Origin: Heliocidaris erythrogramma | Lineage: Eukaryota > Echinodermata > Echinoidea > Camarodonta > Echinometridae | DNA: 64,000 bases | Direction: 5' to 3' | NCBI GenBank assembly: GCA_025617745.1 | Contig: CM046871.1 | Location: 29,714,433-29,778,432, forward strand | Shown here: positions 23,668 through 34,444 of the stretch, in pieces | Position numbering within the stretch: the stretch's first letter is position 1 | Layout of the letters: every line of letters starts with the position of its first letter | The notes under the pieces: model-generated | Told to the model about the DNA's origin: nothing | The model's input: only the letters and a program-made list of their open reading frames with translations | Databases searched by the model: none | Position numbers and translations under genes: made by a program

Positions 23668-24180
23668 CAAGACATGCGAACTATGCAAACTGTATGATTG
23701 GTGTGCCAGGCATATTTTCACAAAATCATTATGCGGTGTGATTTTTCGGATCATTTTAAAGCTATCTTTCTCGATGATCTGGAGACTGTACTTTGCCCTA
23801 TTGGAAAATATTTTTAGTTGATGTCAATTTAGATAATCAGTTAGATATAGGACCTAGTTTTTTTTTTGCTTCTTCACTTTAATCTAATTAACTTTTCAGT
23901 TATGCAGGGGTATCTTGTGTATGCGTTCGTGTCTTTCCCTTTGTTCTCTCTATTGTTCAAATAGCCACACAAGCAACAAAAAAAAAAAAGCCACACAAGC
24001 CTGACGGAATAAAGGCATCTATTGTGTTTGACTGTCCATTTAGTCACACAAGTATACCTCTGTTGGTACACACGTGTGTGTGTGTGCGTGTGTTTTCTTC
24101 TTGCATTATTTTTGTTTCTATTTTTGATGAGTGGAATAGATCGGCTCACACGAGGCGACTTTCCAATCGCATCAAAACCT
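23668..24180 (+). repeat. Dispersed repeat, copy A
   Basis: Aligns with 39,780-40,180. Shared blocks include ACTATGCAAACT, GATTGGTGTGCCAG, TTTAGTTGATGTCAATTTAG and CACACGAGGCG. Each copy has a GT microsatellite near its end. No coding motif is visible. Confidence 0.75.
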
Positions 24181-24307
24181 TCGCCTAAGAGTAATTAACC
24201 CACACGCCAGCTAGCTGTGAAATTAAACCGCAGAAGATACAGAGGATTTTAGACCATTGGAGGAGGCTAAATCTCACCATTATAGGAAGGGTTCTCATAA
24301 TTAAGAC

Positions 24308-24342
24308 CATTGGCGGACCCAGGGGGGGGGGGGGCACGGGCC
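24308..24342 (+). repeat. hAT-like MITE end remnant
   Basis: CATTGGCGGACCCAGG followed by a poly-G run and GGCACGGGCC matches the left end of the GGCGGATCC-type family. The rest is missing. Confidence 0.6.
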
Positions 24343-25237
24343 GTTTAGCCATTTAGCCATTTAAGCTGGTCTTCGGCCACGTTAGACAAAATCCTATTTT
24401 GTGACGCCCCAAAGCAACATTTTTGGTGTGAAGCTTTCTTAGGGTATACCAAAAGATTTCAGTCGAGGAGCCTTCTCGAAATATGTCCGTAACCATGGCA
24501 ACAGGTAAAATATCCAAGATAACCGCCATTTATGCTAGTCGTCGGTCACGTAAGACAAAATCCGATTTCATGGCGCTCAAAAGCATCATTTTTGGTGAGA
24601 AGATTGCTTAGGGTGTATAAAATGATTTTAGCCACGGAGCCCTCTCGAAATATTTCCGTAATCATGGTAACAGGAGAATGTCCCATGATGACCAACATCA
24701 TAAGCTGGTCTTCTGCCACGGAAGACAAAATCCTATTTCATAACTCTTTATTACAGAATTAATTTTATTTTTCACACAAATCATGAAAGATGTCTTTGTT
24801 TCAGTTTCAACCAAAGAAAAAAAACCCGAAAAAAATGAAGAGTTGTCATGGCAATACTAAGTTCATTTTAGCTGCCTTGGAACCGGTTTCCGGCATAGGG
24901 GTGCTGGTCCTCGGCCACATGCACAAACTCAAAGGAGCGTGCGCGAGCTGAACAAAATGCCAGCAGTCCAAGCAAGCGTTCCACGCCAAAACTTCTCACA
25001 TACAATCCTGTCCAAAACCAGCGCAGCGTTATCAAACACTGAATCGCAATACATACGGAGCTATCGCGTGTGTCTCAAACACTGAATAGTGATGACTGCA
25101 ACGCAACGGTCCATCTGATGCTTTTGGGCTTGCCAATTACGTAATATCCCAGTCGATTACTGAATATTTCTTGTAACCTAGCTCAGTTACTACGGACAAA
25201 TCTACTCTACTCATGAGTAATCATTGTAGCTTTAAAG

Positions 25238-26082
25238 TAGAACTTTATTGATTTTAAATATTGGCCTAATTCTTATTATTGCATAGATGGCATAAATCAA
25301 ACGAGGTTATGGAAATTAAACACTTGGAAACATTTGAAGTAATGATTATTACCAATTATAAAACGGTAAAATACAGCCCCGATATAGCACCTGAAGAGCT
25401 CCTCGAACGCTGCTGAGATGCGTGACGTCACGCCGCAGACCAATCCTGTCGAAGCAGTCGAGGTAGCATAACATCTTATACATTTTTCAGTGACTGTTTT
25501 CTGATCTCCTCTTCACTTATATCTCTTACTTCACTAGCGTAAGTCTTAATCTTAGTCTATTGCATCTCTCTTAAAAAAATAAGGAATCAGTCACTTGTAA
25601 ACAAAATAAGACGACATTGTAGTATCAGCTGCTTGCACCGGCGCATGTTCGGCGTTTCGAGAGAGAACGAATACCGTCCATGCTATTATTTCGGAGGGCT
25701 TTTCAATTTGAAAGTGTGGTTTATTTCCTTGATCATAGTTATCCTGTATATTTACAATCAAACGGTTTAGTTATCAGAATCAGTTTCACTTACCTTTTAG
25801 AATGGTGTGAAATGAGGTCATGTTTAAATATACCAAACTCTTTATAATTTGATAAATAATTGCATTGCAATTACGTTCATTAGGATGTCGTCTGCCTAAG
25901 CAGGATTGGTCTCCGGTGTGACGTCATCAAAACATCGCTATATTTCTGGCGAATCGTCAGGATATTCCAGATGCTGAGAAGAGCTTTTATATTATATTAT
26001 TTTTATACGATTCCCATCTGTAAGCTTTCCAGTTTATAGTGATACATTTTTTGCCATATTTGTGATTTTCTTTGAATAGCCA
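25238..26082. mobile_element. 845-bp foldback insertion with 8-bp duplication
   Basis: CTTTAAAG occurs on both sides (25,230-25,237 and 26,083-26,090) but once in copies 1 and 2. Internal inverted blocks include AGACCAATCCTG with TGACGTCAC on the left and CAGGATTGGTCT with GTGACGTCA on the right. The duplicated octamer is itself a palindrome, so its length is slightly uncertain. No coding region. Confidence 0.65.
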
Positions 26083-26330
26083 CTTTAAAGAGAAATGGAA
26101 TGTATCATAATTATGTAGATAAAAGGTATATGGGCCCAGCATCCCGCCCAGCATATCACTGAAATATGAAATCGAACATAGAATCCATAATAGACGCCGT
26201 TATGCTGAAATTGTAATTGTTCTTGACTTTTATTGCTAAGGAGCGTCCGATTTCGCTACCAGAATGTAATACTGACATAATTGAAAATATATACCTTTAT
26301 GGTTCATACATGGTAATATATATATTTATT

Positions 26331-27039
26331 TATTTATTTATTTATTTTTTATTCAATGGTTTACTATGTACACAATAGCAAATATAGCAAAATAGCAGCC
26401 TGGTGGCTGAATTGCATGTTCTGTTACAATCGCACGAGTACATGTATAAATACTAATCTAAAACAGTTAATACATTAATGGTAGGAACGGTAGTAACAAA
26501 ATGAATGCTAGGCAGGGAGGGAGAGGGAAAGAGAAAGAGAGAGAGAGAGAGAGAAGATTAACAGAATGTGTATAAAATACAAATGCATAGTTGCATATTT
26601 ATATATTCACGTAGTAAATGTACAAAGCATGCACAATTGTTGACATCAGTATTGAGAAATATGTGGATTCTGTGATAGGTAGAATTGAACATAAGCTTCA
26701 CTGCATATTATATACTTTTATGGTTTGTCTGGATATTAAATTAAATTAGAGTAGAGAAGTTTGGTAGTTATGTGGAACGTCTTAAATCCCTGCTACTCAG
26801 GCATAGAGAGTGACATTGGAGAGGTCTCTGCCCACCCTACTAATAGACTCGTACTATAGTAATACATAGTTTAATATAATAATAAGAGCATGCTACAGTT
26901 TGCTCAAACCTCAACATAAACAGAACAGAGCAGTCACATTCCAGAAGAAGACATGAAAGAAGCGTTTAGAAGGTGGTATGAAATAAAACATGAATGACAA
27001 GAATTTATTATTTTTGTTTGTTTGTAAGGTTTAAATGTA
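26331..27039 (-). repeat. Insertion with TTTA-repeat tail, possible LINE 3' end
   Basis: Absent from the first copies at the matching point (5,930). It begins on the plus strand with (ATTT)n, so it may be the 3' tail of a minus-strand retroposon. A GA microsatellite lies near 26,535. No protein motif is seen, so identity is open. Confidence 0.4.
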
Positions 27040-27540
27040 TGGTTAAATATAATCCAGACTACAGGAAGGCAGGCTAGCGGGTGCTGGCCGGGAAAGACAG
27101 GACACAGGGCAGGATGGTACTGGTCAGACCCGACTACATGTATTTAGATATTCATTTTATCACAAATTTTATGCAAAACAGAATATAAACTGTATATTTT
27201 TTATTTTACATATCAGGTTTGGTTCTTTGACAATTTTTATCTGGATTTTTAAAAAAGTATTCAGATAACCATAACTATTCACAAGTTAATACAAAATTGA
27301 AGTAAATTGAAGTCAGTCTCTTGCATAGGCGTACGGGCACAATTTGCGAGGGGGGGGGGGGGGGCTGATGACTGTTGCCGGAATATAAAATTTCCAGTTT
27401 TTTTACTATAGTAAAATAATATTTTTTTCGCCATCAAAAAATATTAGATAAAATATGAAAAGGAGATATTCTGGCCCCTCGCTGCCTGAATAGGAGGTGA
27501 TGATTGCCGGAGTAGAAACTCTGAAAATCCTTAGGGATAG

Positions 27541-28500
27541 GGTTGCGCCGAGCTCCAAGTTCCTCCGCCCCCACTGCCTCATACCCTATACTTTATTGCT
27601 GCTTTATACAGCAATCACACACGCGATATACATATATTGTATTTGTAATAGTAACTTCAATAAGGTATTAATAAGGTAATGTATTTTATCAGATTCGTGC
27701 CATTCCGTAATTCATTGGACAGGGAAGGCCTGCTAAGAGGGAAGGATTGTAAAATCATATTCCCCAATGCAATCGTGTAGTGAGTATGTGATCCTTTATT
27801 ACATGAAGACAAATTAATTTTTTTCGGAGAGGTATTTCGATTAAAAATAAGAAGATATGCCATGTCTAAGTTAGTCACATGGTAACCTTAAATACCATGT
27901 ACTCGCAGTCTGTTTGCTCATTAGCCAATCCTTTCTCCTTTAATAAAAATCAATTATAAGAAGCATCAAGCCAGATCAAGAAGAAAGGAGAGTAAAAATA
28001 TATCTCATTCGTGACTATAAACACACCTAGGATTGAGTAGAACGCTTTGCCAACGAATCGGCTGTGTTTTTCATTTGATTTCCTAGCTGAAATGCAGCTC
28101 CTTTAACAGTGACTGTTATCCAAGCAAAATTTCTGATCTAAGTGAGGGCTCCCTTCACAGATATTATTTTAAAAATCATTTGATGTCCCTATAAACAGGC
28201 CTTGTATTTTTTAAATGATAATTGATGTGATTATGATCTCGATAATTTCATCTTACAACAAATTTATGCATCCTATGAAATTATTTGACCCAAAAAGATT
28301 GTTTATATCATATTGGATGGTGGCCATTTTGGATTTTTACATTTAACTCGACCACCTTTAAAAATAATATTTAGTAGGCCAAAAGGAATGTTCATGCCAA
28401 ATTTGGTGCTTTTGTCCGCTCTGTAACGAAAATTTCCTTACGTGACCCCACTATTATAGTTTTTCAAGCTTTTGAAGGAGAGCGACGTTCGCAAAGGACC
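27541..28500. other. No recognisable feature
   Basis: AT-rich, with only short frames lacking motifs. I see no repeat boundary or RNA gene. Confidence 0.4.
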
Positions 28501-28650
28501 AACAAAACATGTTTGAATTAAGTCTCCCTTATGAATTCAAAGTTCAAAAACTTAAATCAAACAGATTGAAATTATTAACTCGCTCAAAGTTCCTTCCGAG
28601 TCGGATCTCTGCAGGTCACTTGAGAGCCTTGTACGTTCTGTTTCACTTAA

Positions 28651-29018
28651 TAGGGACTTTTAGAAGCAGTGGACTAGTACTTCGTCCCAGTCGACTAATT
28701 CGCGCATGTCAACGTCGACTGCCCATGTTGACTACAGTTCTGATCATTTTAGATTTCACTCGACGTGTACGTACCGTCGACGTCAACCGGAAGTACACAC
28801 TCAACGGATGAGCATAATAGTTGAGCTGTTCTGATGACGTCATATACGTGAACCTCGTCGAAGATTTCGGAGCACCGCAAAAACGAAGTGAACACGTTCT
28901 CGATTTTGCAAGTCAGGGAGGAGCACAGGGAGAGGGCGAGTGGCGCATGCGCAGTGGCGTAGAATGATGTCCTTGCGTACCAGTCGACTAAGTGGACGTG
29001 CAATTCTAAAAGTCCCTA
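28651..29018. mobile_element. MITE upstream of the intact gene
   Basis: Starts TAGGGACTTTTAGAA and ends with its inverted copy TTCTAAAAGTCCCTA. TAA lies on both sides, with one extra A on the right. The paralogous flank near 9,075 reads CAATTAAGTTCTC without it. GTCGAC words recur inside. The end and target pattern resembles Harbinger-type elements. It is about 110 bp before the start codon of the sulfotransferase-like gene and so may affect its promoter. Confidence 0.78.
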
Positions 29019-29126
29019 ATAAGCTCTCCAGACTAAGCAAGCTGTGGAGAGTGTAACTCCGTTTTGTTTTTGTTCTTTGCTTAGTCTGCTTCATGCTGGC
29101 AAATACAGAGCAGTAGAAAAATAAGA

Positions 29127-30789
29127 ATGGCAGATGCTGATGGAAACCCCGTCCGAATCTTCTTGTGGATTGTTCCAAGGACTATCTCAACGGCTTTTAC
29201 CAAATGTCTGAGTGCCATTGATGGTATGGAGATTAGGTTTGAACGTTTCACCCACACTAGCTTTGTTAGGAAACAGTATGAGCTGGCCAGTGGCGAAGAA
29301 ATGCCGATGGAATATGAGGGAAATGAAGAGAAGGTACAACAAGCAGCCGAACTCTTTGAACGCTTTACGGGTAGCAAACTGGTGCCTGAACGAATGGTGT
29401 AAGTACAATAAAAATATTTGAATCTGACCTTCCTACAGGTTGAGGTACATGTATATAATTATATCATGTGTTTATGTTCATGTATATAAAGGCCTTTATA
29501 ACAGTGGGGAATATGTTCTAATGTAGTAAGATAGAACTTAGCCTACGTGAGCAGATGAACTTAGGAAGTTTTGGCTTAAAGCCTTTGTCAAGTAATCGAG
29601 ATTATATATAATAGCGTGGGTGTGCCTAATATGCAAATGTTGACTGCTTTGAGGCGCACGGTTAAAACTATGGACCAAGGTGAGCTCGCAACTGTGATAT
29701 TCACAGTTGAAAGATCACCGAGGGCCATGGTTTTAACCGTGACGCGAAAAAGAAACAGTCAACATTTGTTTTATATACCGCATCCTTCGTTTTTAGCTCA
29801 AAAATTCATTTCAAAGACAGATGTAATACGGTACCGTAATTCTCATCTATCGCTCTTTCGAAATGTCGTTCGGTTTATGGTGCCGGCCGCGCCCGCGTAT
29901 CTAACTTGCCATAGCTACGAGCGCGCGTACCTATTGCAATTTAGCATTGTACGCGCGAGCAGAACTATGCCCGGTCAATAGTTTTTTCACCGTACCGCCC
30001 GGCAGTCTGTAGTGAATTTCATGCCTGCAAATTTGACCAATCAGAGGCCTAGAATCTATGCCGTATATAAATATTACTATTACATACTCCTGAACTAAAT
30101 GTCAAAACAATGATTCATTGGGGTTCTTCTGTTGTTGTTTTAGATACGGTAACGTGCGGAAGGAATTTGAAGCATCCACGAGTAAGTACATGCTTGCTAA
30201 AGAGGTGTACTCCGTTTTTCCTGATGACAAATCTCGACAATACCTACCAGCAGGCTTTAAGCATGCCTTCCTCATCCGCGATCCCTATCGAGTCTTGAGC
30301 TCCTATAGGGAAACAATGTACGCACATCTGACGAACACGGGCCATCGGACGGGCCACGCTCTCGACGAGAAAGCATTTGACATTGTGAAGGACGACCCAT
30401 TGATGAATGCCAACGAATTCTTCAGCGGTGTCCACGAAGTCTGGAAGTATATACGCGACACCGTTGATCCTGACCCAATCGTCATCAACACGGACGACCT
30501 GTTGGCCAACCCGGCTGATGTGCTGTCAAGGTTCTGTCATCTGACTGGTCTTCCTTACAGTGATTCACTTCTTCGATGGGATTCTTCTCCAGATGTCATC
30601 AAGACGTGGAAGGCATCAACTGATGATCTTCTCAAAATGGGTATCGCCTTTTTTGGAACAGCAATCTATTCCAGCGAGTTTCTACCACCTAAACCAGCCG
30701 TACCCCATGAGAAGTTAGCACCAGATGTCAGAAGGATAGCCGAGGCGTCCATGCCATACTTCGAGGAAATGAACAAGTTTAAAATTTAA
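29127..30789 (+). CDS. Sulfotransferase-like protein, two exons
   Basis: Exon 1 is 29,127-29,398 (donor GTAAGT) and exon 2 is 30,144-30,789 (acceptor TTTTAG). The split codon joins in frame to give 305 residues. An N-terminal phosphate-loop-like RIFLWIVPRTISTAF (residues 10-24) and RDPYRVLSSYR (136-146) correspond to the 5'- and 3'-phosphate-binding elements of PAPS-dependent sulfotransferases. There is no signal peptide or membrane segment, so it is probably cytosolic. Related invertebrate proteins carry odd database names such as branched-chain aminotransferase-like; substrates are unknown to me. The start is the first ATG, in an AGAATGGC context. A dead paralogue lies at 9,157-23,284. Both exons are open, so the gene looks functional. 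Confidence 0.88.
29634..29768 (-). repeat. Long hairpin in the gene's intron, next to a TATA-like box
   Basis: GCAAATGTTGACTG and, further in, CACGGTTAAAACTATGG are mirrored by CCATGGTTTTAACCGTG and CAGTCAACATTTG. On the minus strand GGTATATAAAA (29,769-29,779) lies just upstream of one arm. The same arrangement recurs at 62,374-62,541. The GC-rich flank to about 30,070 probably belongs to the same repeat. Confidence 0.7.
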
Positions 30790-30817
30790 AGATGTAATTC
30801 AAGATTACCCAAACATC

Positions 30818-31600
30818 CAATCCAATCCAATCCAATCAGGGTATTTATATAGCGCCAATATCTAGTTGCCTAATCAAAGGCGCTGTTGAGACTGATAAAC
30901 TACCAAAATGTCTGTTCATGATTCTACCCGGGAGAGACAAGCATATATGACTAGTTGTAAGCAATCTGAAATAGGTATGTCTTGAGTTCAGTTCTGAAAG
31001 TGGATAGCTGGTCACAGGAGCGGAGAATTTGCGGAAGACTGTTCCACAACCTCGACGCACAAGCAGTAAATGATCGATCACCTAGAAAAGATCTTGTTCG
31101 AGGACTCTCAAGCAGATATTTACCTGCAGATCGCAAATTATTTCGAGGATTATAAGGGGTCAGCAAGTCTGAAATGTACACAGGGGCAGATCCGTGCATT
31201 GCCTTCCATGTTAACAAAAATAATTTTGTATTCAATTCTCTGTTTTACAGGGAGCCAGTGCTGTGCAATAAGTGTAGGGGTTATTTGATCAAAATTTCTA
31301 CGTGCAGCGGAATTCTGAGCATATTGTAATTTCTTTAAATGATGTTGAGTTATACCAAAGAACAAAGAATTTCCATCATCTAACCGTGATGTTATTAATG
31401 CATGTACAGTTACTGCAGCTGCCTTATCTGAAACTCCAGACATTTCTTATGTGGGAATACACACTCCGACAAATTCTTTTCACTTGAATATTCATTTTCA
31501 TCATGCTATCGAAGATGACACCCAAAACTGTCTTCGTCTTAAATGGGCCACCTCGCCTGTCGGCCTCTTGGCATTTTTCTTTGTTATTCTTAGTTATTCT
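30818..31600 (-). pseudogene. LINE 3' end, minus strand, broken
   Basis: Frames on the minus strand carry LGVIFDS-like, HALITSRLDDGNSLFFGI, LQYAQNSAAR, QHWLPVKQRIEYKI, SRLWNSLPQ and FRTELKTYLF. These are the thumb and C-terminal region of CR1/L2-type reverse transcriptases. At least one frameshift lies near 31,235. The 3' end is marked by GGCGCTATATAAATACCCTG and an ATTGG repeat, seen on the plus strand as CCAATCCAATCC at 30,818. It sits 30 bp after the intact gene and ends convergently with it. Confidence 0.88.
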
Positions 31601-31914
31601 TAGTTATTTTCTCATGACGACACTTGATTTGTTGATACTAATAATAGGCTGGTGATTAACCGCTTATTTGTTTCTATTGTTATCTATTTCTTACCTTTTC
31701 ATATTACAAATGCAGTAAAACTAAGTTTTCAAAAGCACATCTCAGGAAATTGAAGTATTGCAATTACCTAAATCCCACAGATTTAACACACACATATCTA
31801 TATATATATATATATAGATATTTCATAACCGCGTGTTGGAAAAGCATTAATGAATTCCACAGAAGACATTGGTAATGCATTGAATTCCAACTTTTATATT
31901 TATTTTCACCAAAT

Positions 31915-31940
31915 TTTCGATCCTCATGGATCTTCCTCAG
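31915..31940 (-). ncRNA. Degenerate hammerhead-like motif
   Basis: On the minus strand CTGAGGA, a GATCC...GGATC hairpin, then GAAA. It differs from the active core (CTGANGA) at one key base, so it is probably inactive. It lies next to the better match at 31,971. Confidence 0.35.
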
Positions 31941-31959
31941 GGTAATGAACAAAGTGAAA

Positions 31960-32420
31960 TATGTATGAATTTTCGGCCATAGGCCTTCATCAGGAAAATA
32001 TGATGACAATTTATTAGATAGGTACACAAAAGAGCGTGAAGCGCAAAAAAAAAACAACGCAAAAGCTCCATGGATACCAGCGCAACCATTGTAGAGATCA
32101 GGAAGGAGAGGAGAGAGAGAGAGAGAGAGAAAAAGAGAAAGAGATGGAGGCGTAATAGAGCAGAAGCGCAGAAAGGGAGAAAGCTCCATGGAAACTCGCT
32201 CAACCATGGTAAAAGAAGTTAAAGAGGAGAGAGAGAGAGAGAGAAAGAGAGAAAGAAATAGACATAGAGGCGTAATAAAACGTCATAAAGAAGAGAAAAA
32301 GAAAACAAAAGAGGAGAAGCGCTAAAAGGTACAAAGCTCCATGGAAACTCGCGCAACCATGGTAAAGAAAGTTAAGAGAGAGAGAGAGAGAGAGAGAAAC
32401 ACGTCACAAAGAAAGAAAGG
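31960..32420 (-). repeat. PLE terminal repeat, 3' side
   Basis: Inverted match to 38,940-39,400. On the minus strand it has repeated units holding TACCATGGTTGCGCGAGTTT and CCATGGAGCTTT between CT-rich tracts, plus the hammerhead-like motif. Opposite copies at both ends of a Penelope-like element fit that group's terminal repeats (pLTRs). Confidence 0.8.
31971..31993 (-). ncRNA. Hammerhead ribozyme-like core, PLE 3' repeat
   Basis: Minus strand: CTGATGA, hairpin AGGCCTATGGCC, GAAA. This has all conserved core bases and a 4-bp stem II. The inverted copy is at 39,361-39,383. Location in a Penelope-like terminal repeat agrees with the known association. Stem III is not convincing, so self-cleavage is unproven. 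Confidence 0.55.
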
Positions 32421-32806
32421 GAAACAAAAGAAAACAAAAAAAGCGAGAAGGAAGGCAAGGGAGAGAGGATGGCGTAGTAAAACGTCATAAAGAAACCAAG
32501 GGAAGATGAAAGAGAGAACGGGAGAAAGGGGTGGTCGAAGGGGGGAGAGAGAGGGGGAAGGGAAAAGAAGAGAGGAAAAGAAAAAATGGGGAAAGAGGGA
32601 GAGAGAGAGGGAGAGGAAAAAAGAAAATAAAGAGAGGAAGATGAAGCACAACGGAAAGAAAAAAATAAGAAAAGGGGGAAAAGGAGGAAGTAGTGAAGAA
32701 AGACAGTAAAGAACAAAAGGAAGAGAGAGAGAGAGAGAGGGAAAAAAAGTAGAAGAAGAGAAGAACGAAGAATGGAAGAGAAAGGTAGAAAGGACAAAAA
32801 GAACAT
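32421..32806 (-). repeat. Purine-rich tract downstream of the PLE coding region
   Basis: On the plus strand nearly all A and G, made of GA, GGAA and AAAG words. Frames of 140-160 codons on the minus strand are Phe/Leu/Ser-rich by-products and not genes. Confidence 0.7.
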
Positions 32807-33415
32807 TCAATTCGTACGAAATGCTCGAAATGTTACATTCATCCCACGAGGATGAAGGGTTCCCAGGTGGAAAATCATTCTTTCCTCCCTTCTCTTCCTG
32901 GATAGATCATCGCCATTGCACTTGATGGCGCCGATCACTTTGAAATCTTCAACCAAGTGGCCGGGGAGGTTGAAATGGCGTGCAACAGGCAAGCCACTGG
33001 TGTTCAGACGTATGGAACGTAGATGTTCAGTAACCCGGTCCGCTAGACGCCGTTTGGTTTCCCCCACGTACAGTAGATTGCAGGCCTTGCAACAAATCAC
33101 GTAGATTACATTCTCCGTCGTGGAGGTGAAATTATCATGGATGGTGAAATTACCCTTGGGGCCACTGATGTTACGTTCTGTAGAAAGACGGGAGCATGTC
33201 TTACATCGTGGGCGGAGGCAAGGACGGGAATTTAGGTCTCTGTCAGCAGGTTGGACTCTGGTGTGGTTTGAATGGACCAAGGTTGATCTCAGGCTCTTGT
33301 CCTTACTGAACGCTGTCAGAGGGGATTCGTTGAAAATGTGAGAAGTTGAGGGGTTGTCACTCAGCAACTTGAAATTGTTCTTGATGGTAGACGCGAGTCC
33401 CCTGATAGCAGAGAG
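32807..33415 (-). pseudogene. Penelope-like element ORF, C-terminal part with GIY-YIG
   Basis: Read on the minus strand from 33,415 to 32,807. The linker contains CLRPRCKTCSRL, then ENVIYVICCKACNLLYVGET, which is the GIY-YIG endonuclease core. VARHFNLPGHLVEDF and a C-terminal FHLGTLHPRGMN follow, as in the fragment at 18,421. The frame is open throughout, but the upstream coding part lies 5.2 kb away at 38,665 because of an insertion. The element's enzymes would copy RNA at a nicked target; this copy cannot. Confidence 0.9.
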
Positions 33416-34150
33416 TGGTAAAAATGACGTGATATTTACGTCGTGGTTTACATCTTTTTTACGTCCTGTAATTACGTCAATAAGACGGCAACTTGCACCA
33501 ACGCAAGACATCATGAGGACGTCTTATTTTGACGTCATCTTTACGTCTTGCAGGTCAGTGAATGACAACTTCATTACGTCTTGCAAATCACCAAATGACG
33601 ACTTTTTGACGTCTTTTGGACGTCTTGCAGGTCACTAAATGACCACTTTATGACGTCTTTTAGAAGTCTTGCGGGTGGTAAAAAATGACGTTATATTTAC
33701 GTCGTGGTTTACGTCTTTTTTACGTCCTGTAATTACGTCAATAAGACGGCAACTTGCACCAACGCAAGACATCATGAGGACGTCTTATTTTGACGTCATC
33801 TTAACGTCTTGCTGGTCACTGAATGACGACTTCATGACGTCTTTTGGACGTCTTGCAAATCACCAAATGACGACTTTGTGACGTCTATTGGACGTCTTGC
33901 TGGTCACTAAATGACCACTTTATGACGTCTTTTAGAGATCTTGTGGGTGGTAAAAAATGACCTGATATTTACGTCGTGGTTTACGTCTTTTTTACGTCCT
34001 GTAATTACGTCAATAAGACGACAACTTGCACCAACGCAAGACGTCATGAGGACGTCTTATTTTGAGGTCATCTTTACGTCTTGCGGGTCACTAAATGATG
34101 ACTTTGCAAATCACCAAATGACGACTTTTGGACCTCAAAAGTCGTCATTT
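33416..34150 (+). repeat. Left ACGTC-rich array, three units
   Basis: Units start GTGGTAAAAAATGACG near 33,415, 33,675 and 33,947. They share TTTACGTCGTGGTTTACGTC and AATTACGTCAATAAGACG. The third is shortened. The last part near 34,130 forms a small palindrome around AAAGTCGTCATTTGGTGA. Confidence 0.88.
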
Positions 34151-34444
34151 GGTGATAAGACAAGTTTTAGATTCTCATGGCTGAAATATGAAACCTTTGT
34201 CATTTCTGTATATGAAAAGGATAGCAAATTGTGAGGCAATGATATCATCACCTCGCTCATTAGAACACTAAGGACTGGTCAAAAAGTGTTTTTCCCCAAA
34301 AATATGAACTTTCATAATGTCATAACTTCCTTATTTCTTATCCAATATCTTTTAGCATTGTTTCATATTTAATTTGTTTCTGTATCTTTTAAACCTGTAG
34401 AGAGGATTCTTTCTTTAATTATTGCCAGTTGTAACTACAGCTTT
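34151..34444. other. No recognisable feature inside the element
   Basis: Spacer between the left array and the DUF4806-like pseudogene. No motif seen. Confidence 0.3.

Larger units (their letters stand above)
24343..27540 (+). repeat. Large dispersed repeat, copy 3, with two insertions
   Basis: Diverged relative of 893-1,776 and 5,852-6,480. The matching parts are 24,343-25,237, 26,083-26,330 and about 27,040-27,530. It has about 150-bp tandem subunits near 24,362, 24,493 and 24,665. The foldback element of the first copies is absent at 26,237, so this is an empty site. Unmatched insertions lie at 25,238-26,082 and about 26,331-27,039. Confidence 0.8.

Noticed and set aside
27350-27370. Poly-G run as a regulatory element
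   Set aside because: It is part of the dispersed repeat copy and recurs at 6,266; there is no evidence of function.
32322-32810. Frames of 140-160 codons rich in Phe, Ser and Leu, resembling membrane proteins
   Set aside because: They are translations of a purine-rich tract in the PLE 3' region; there is no compositional complexity and no domain.
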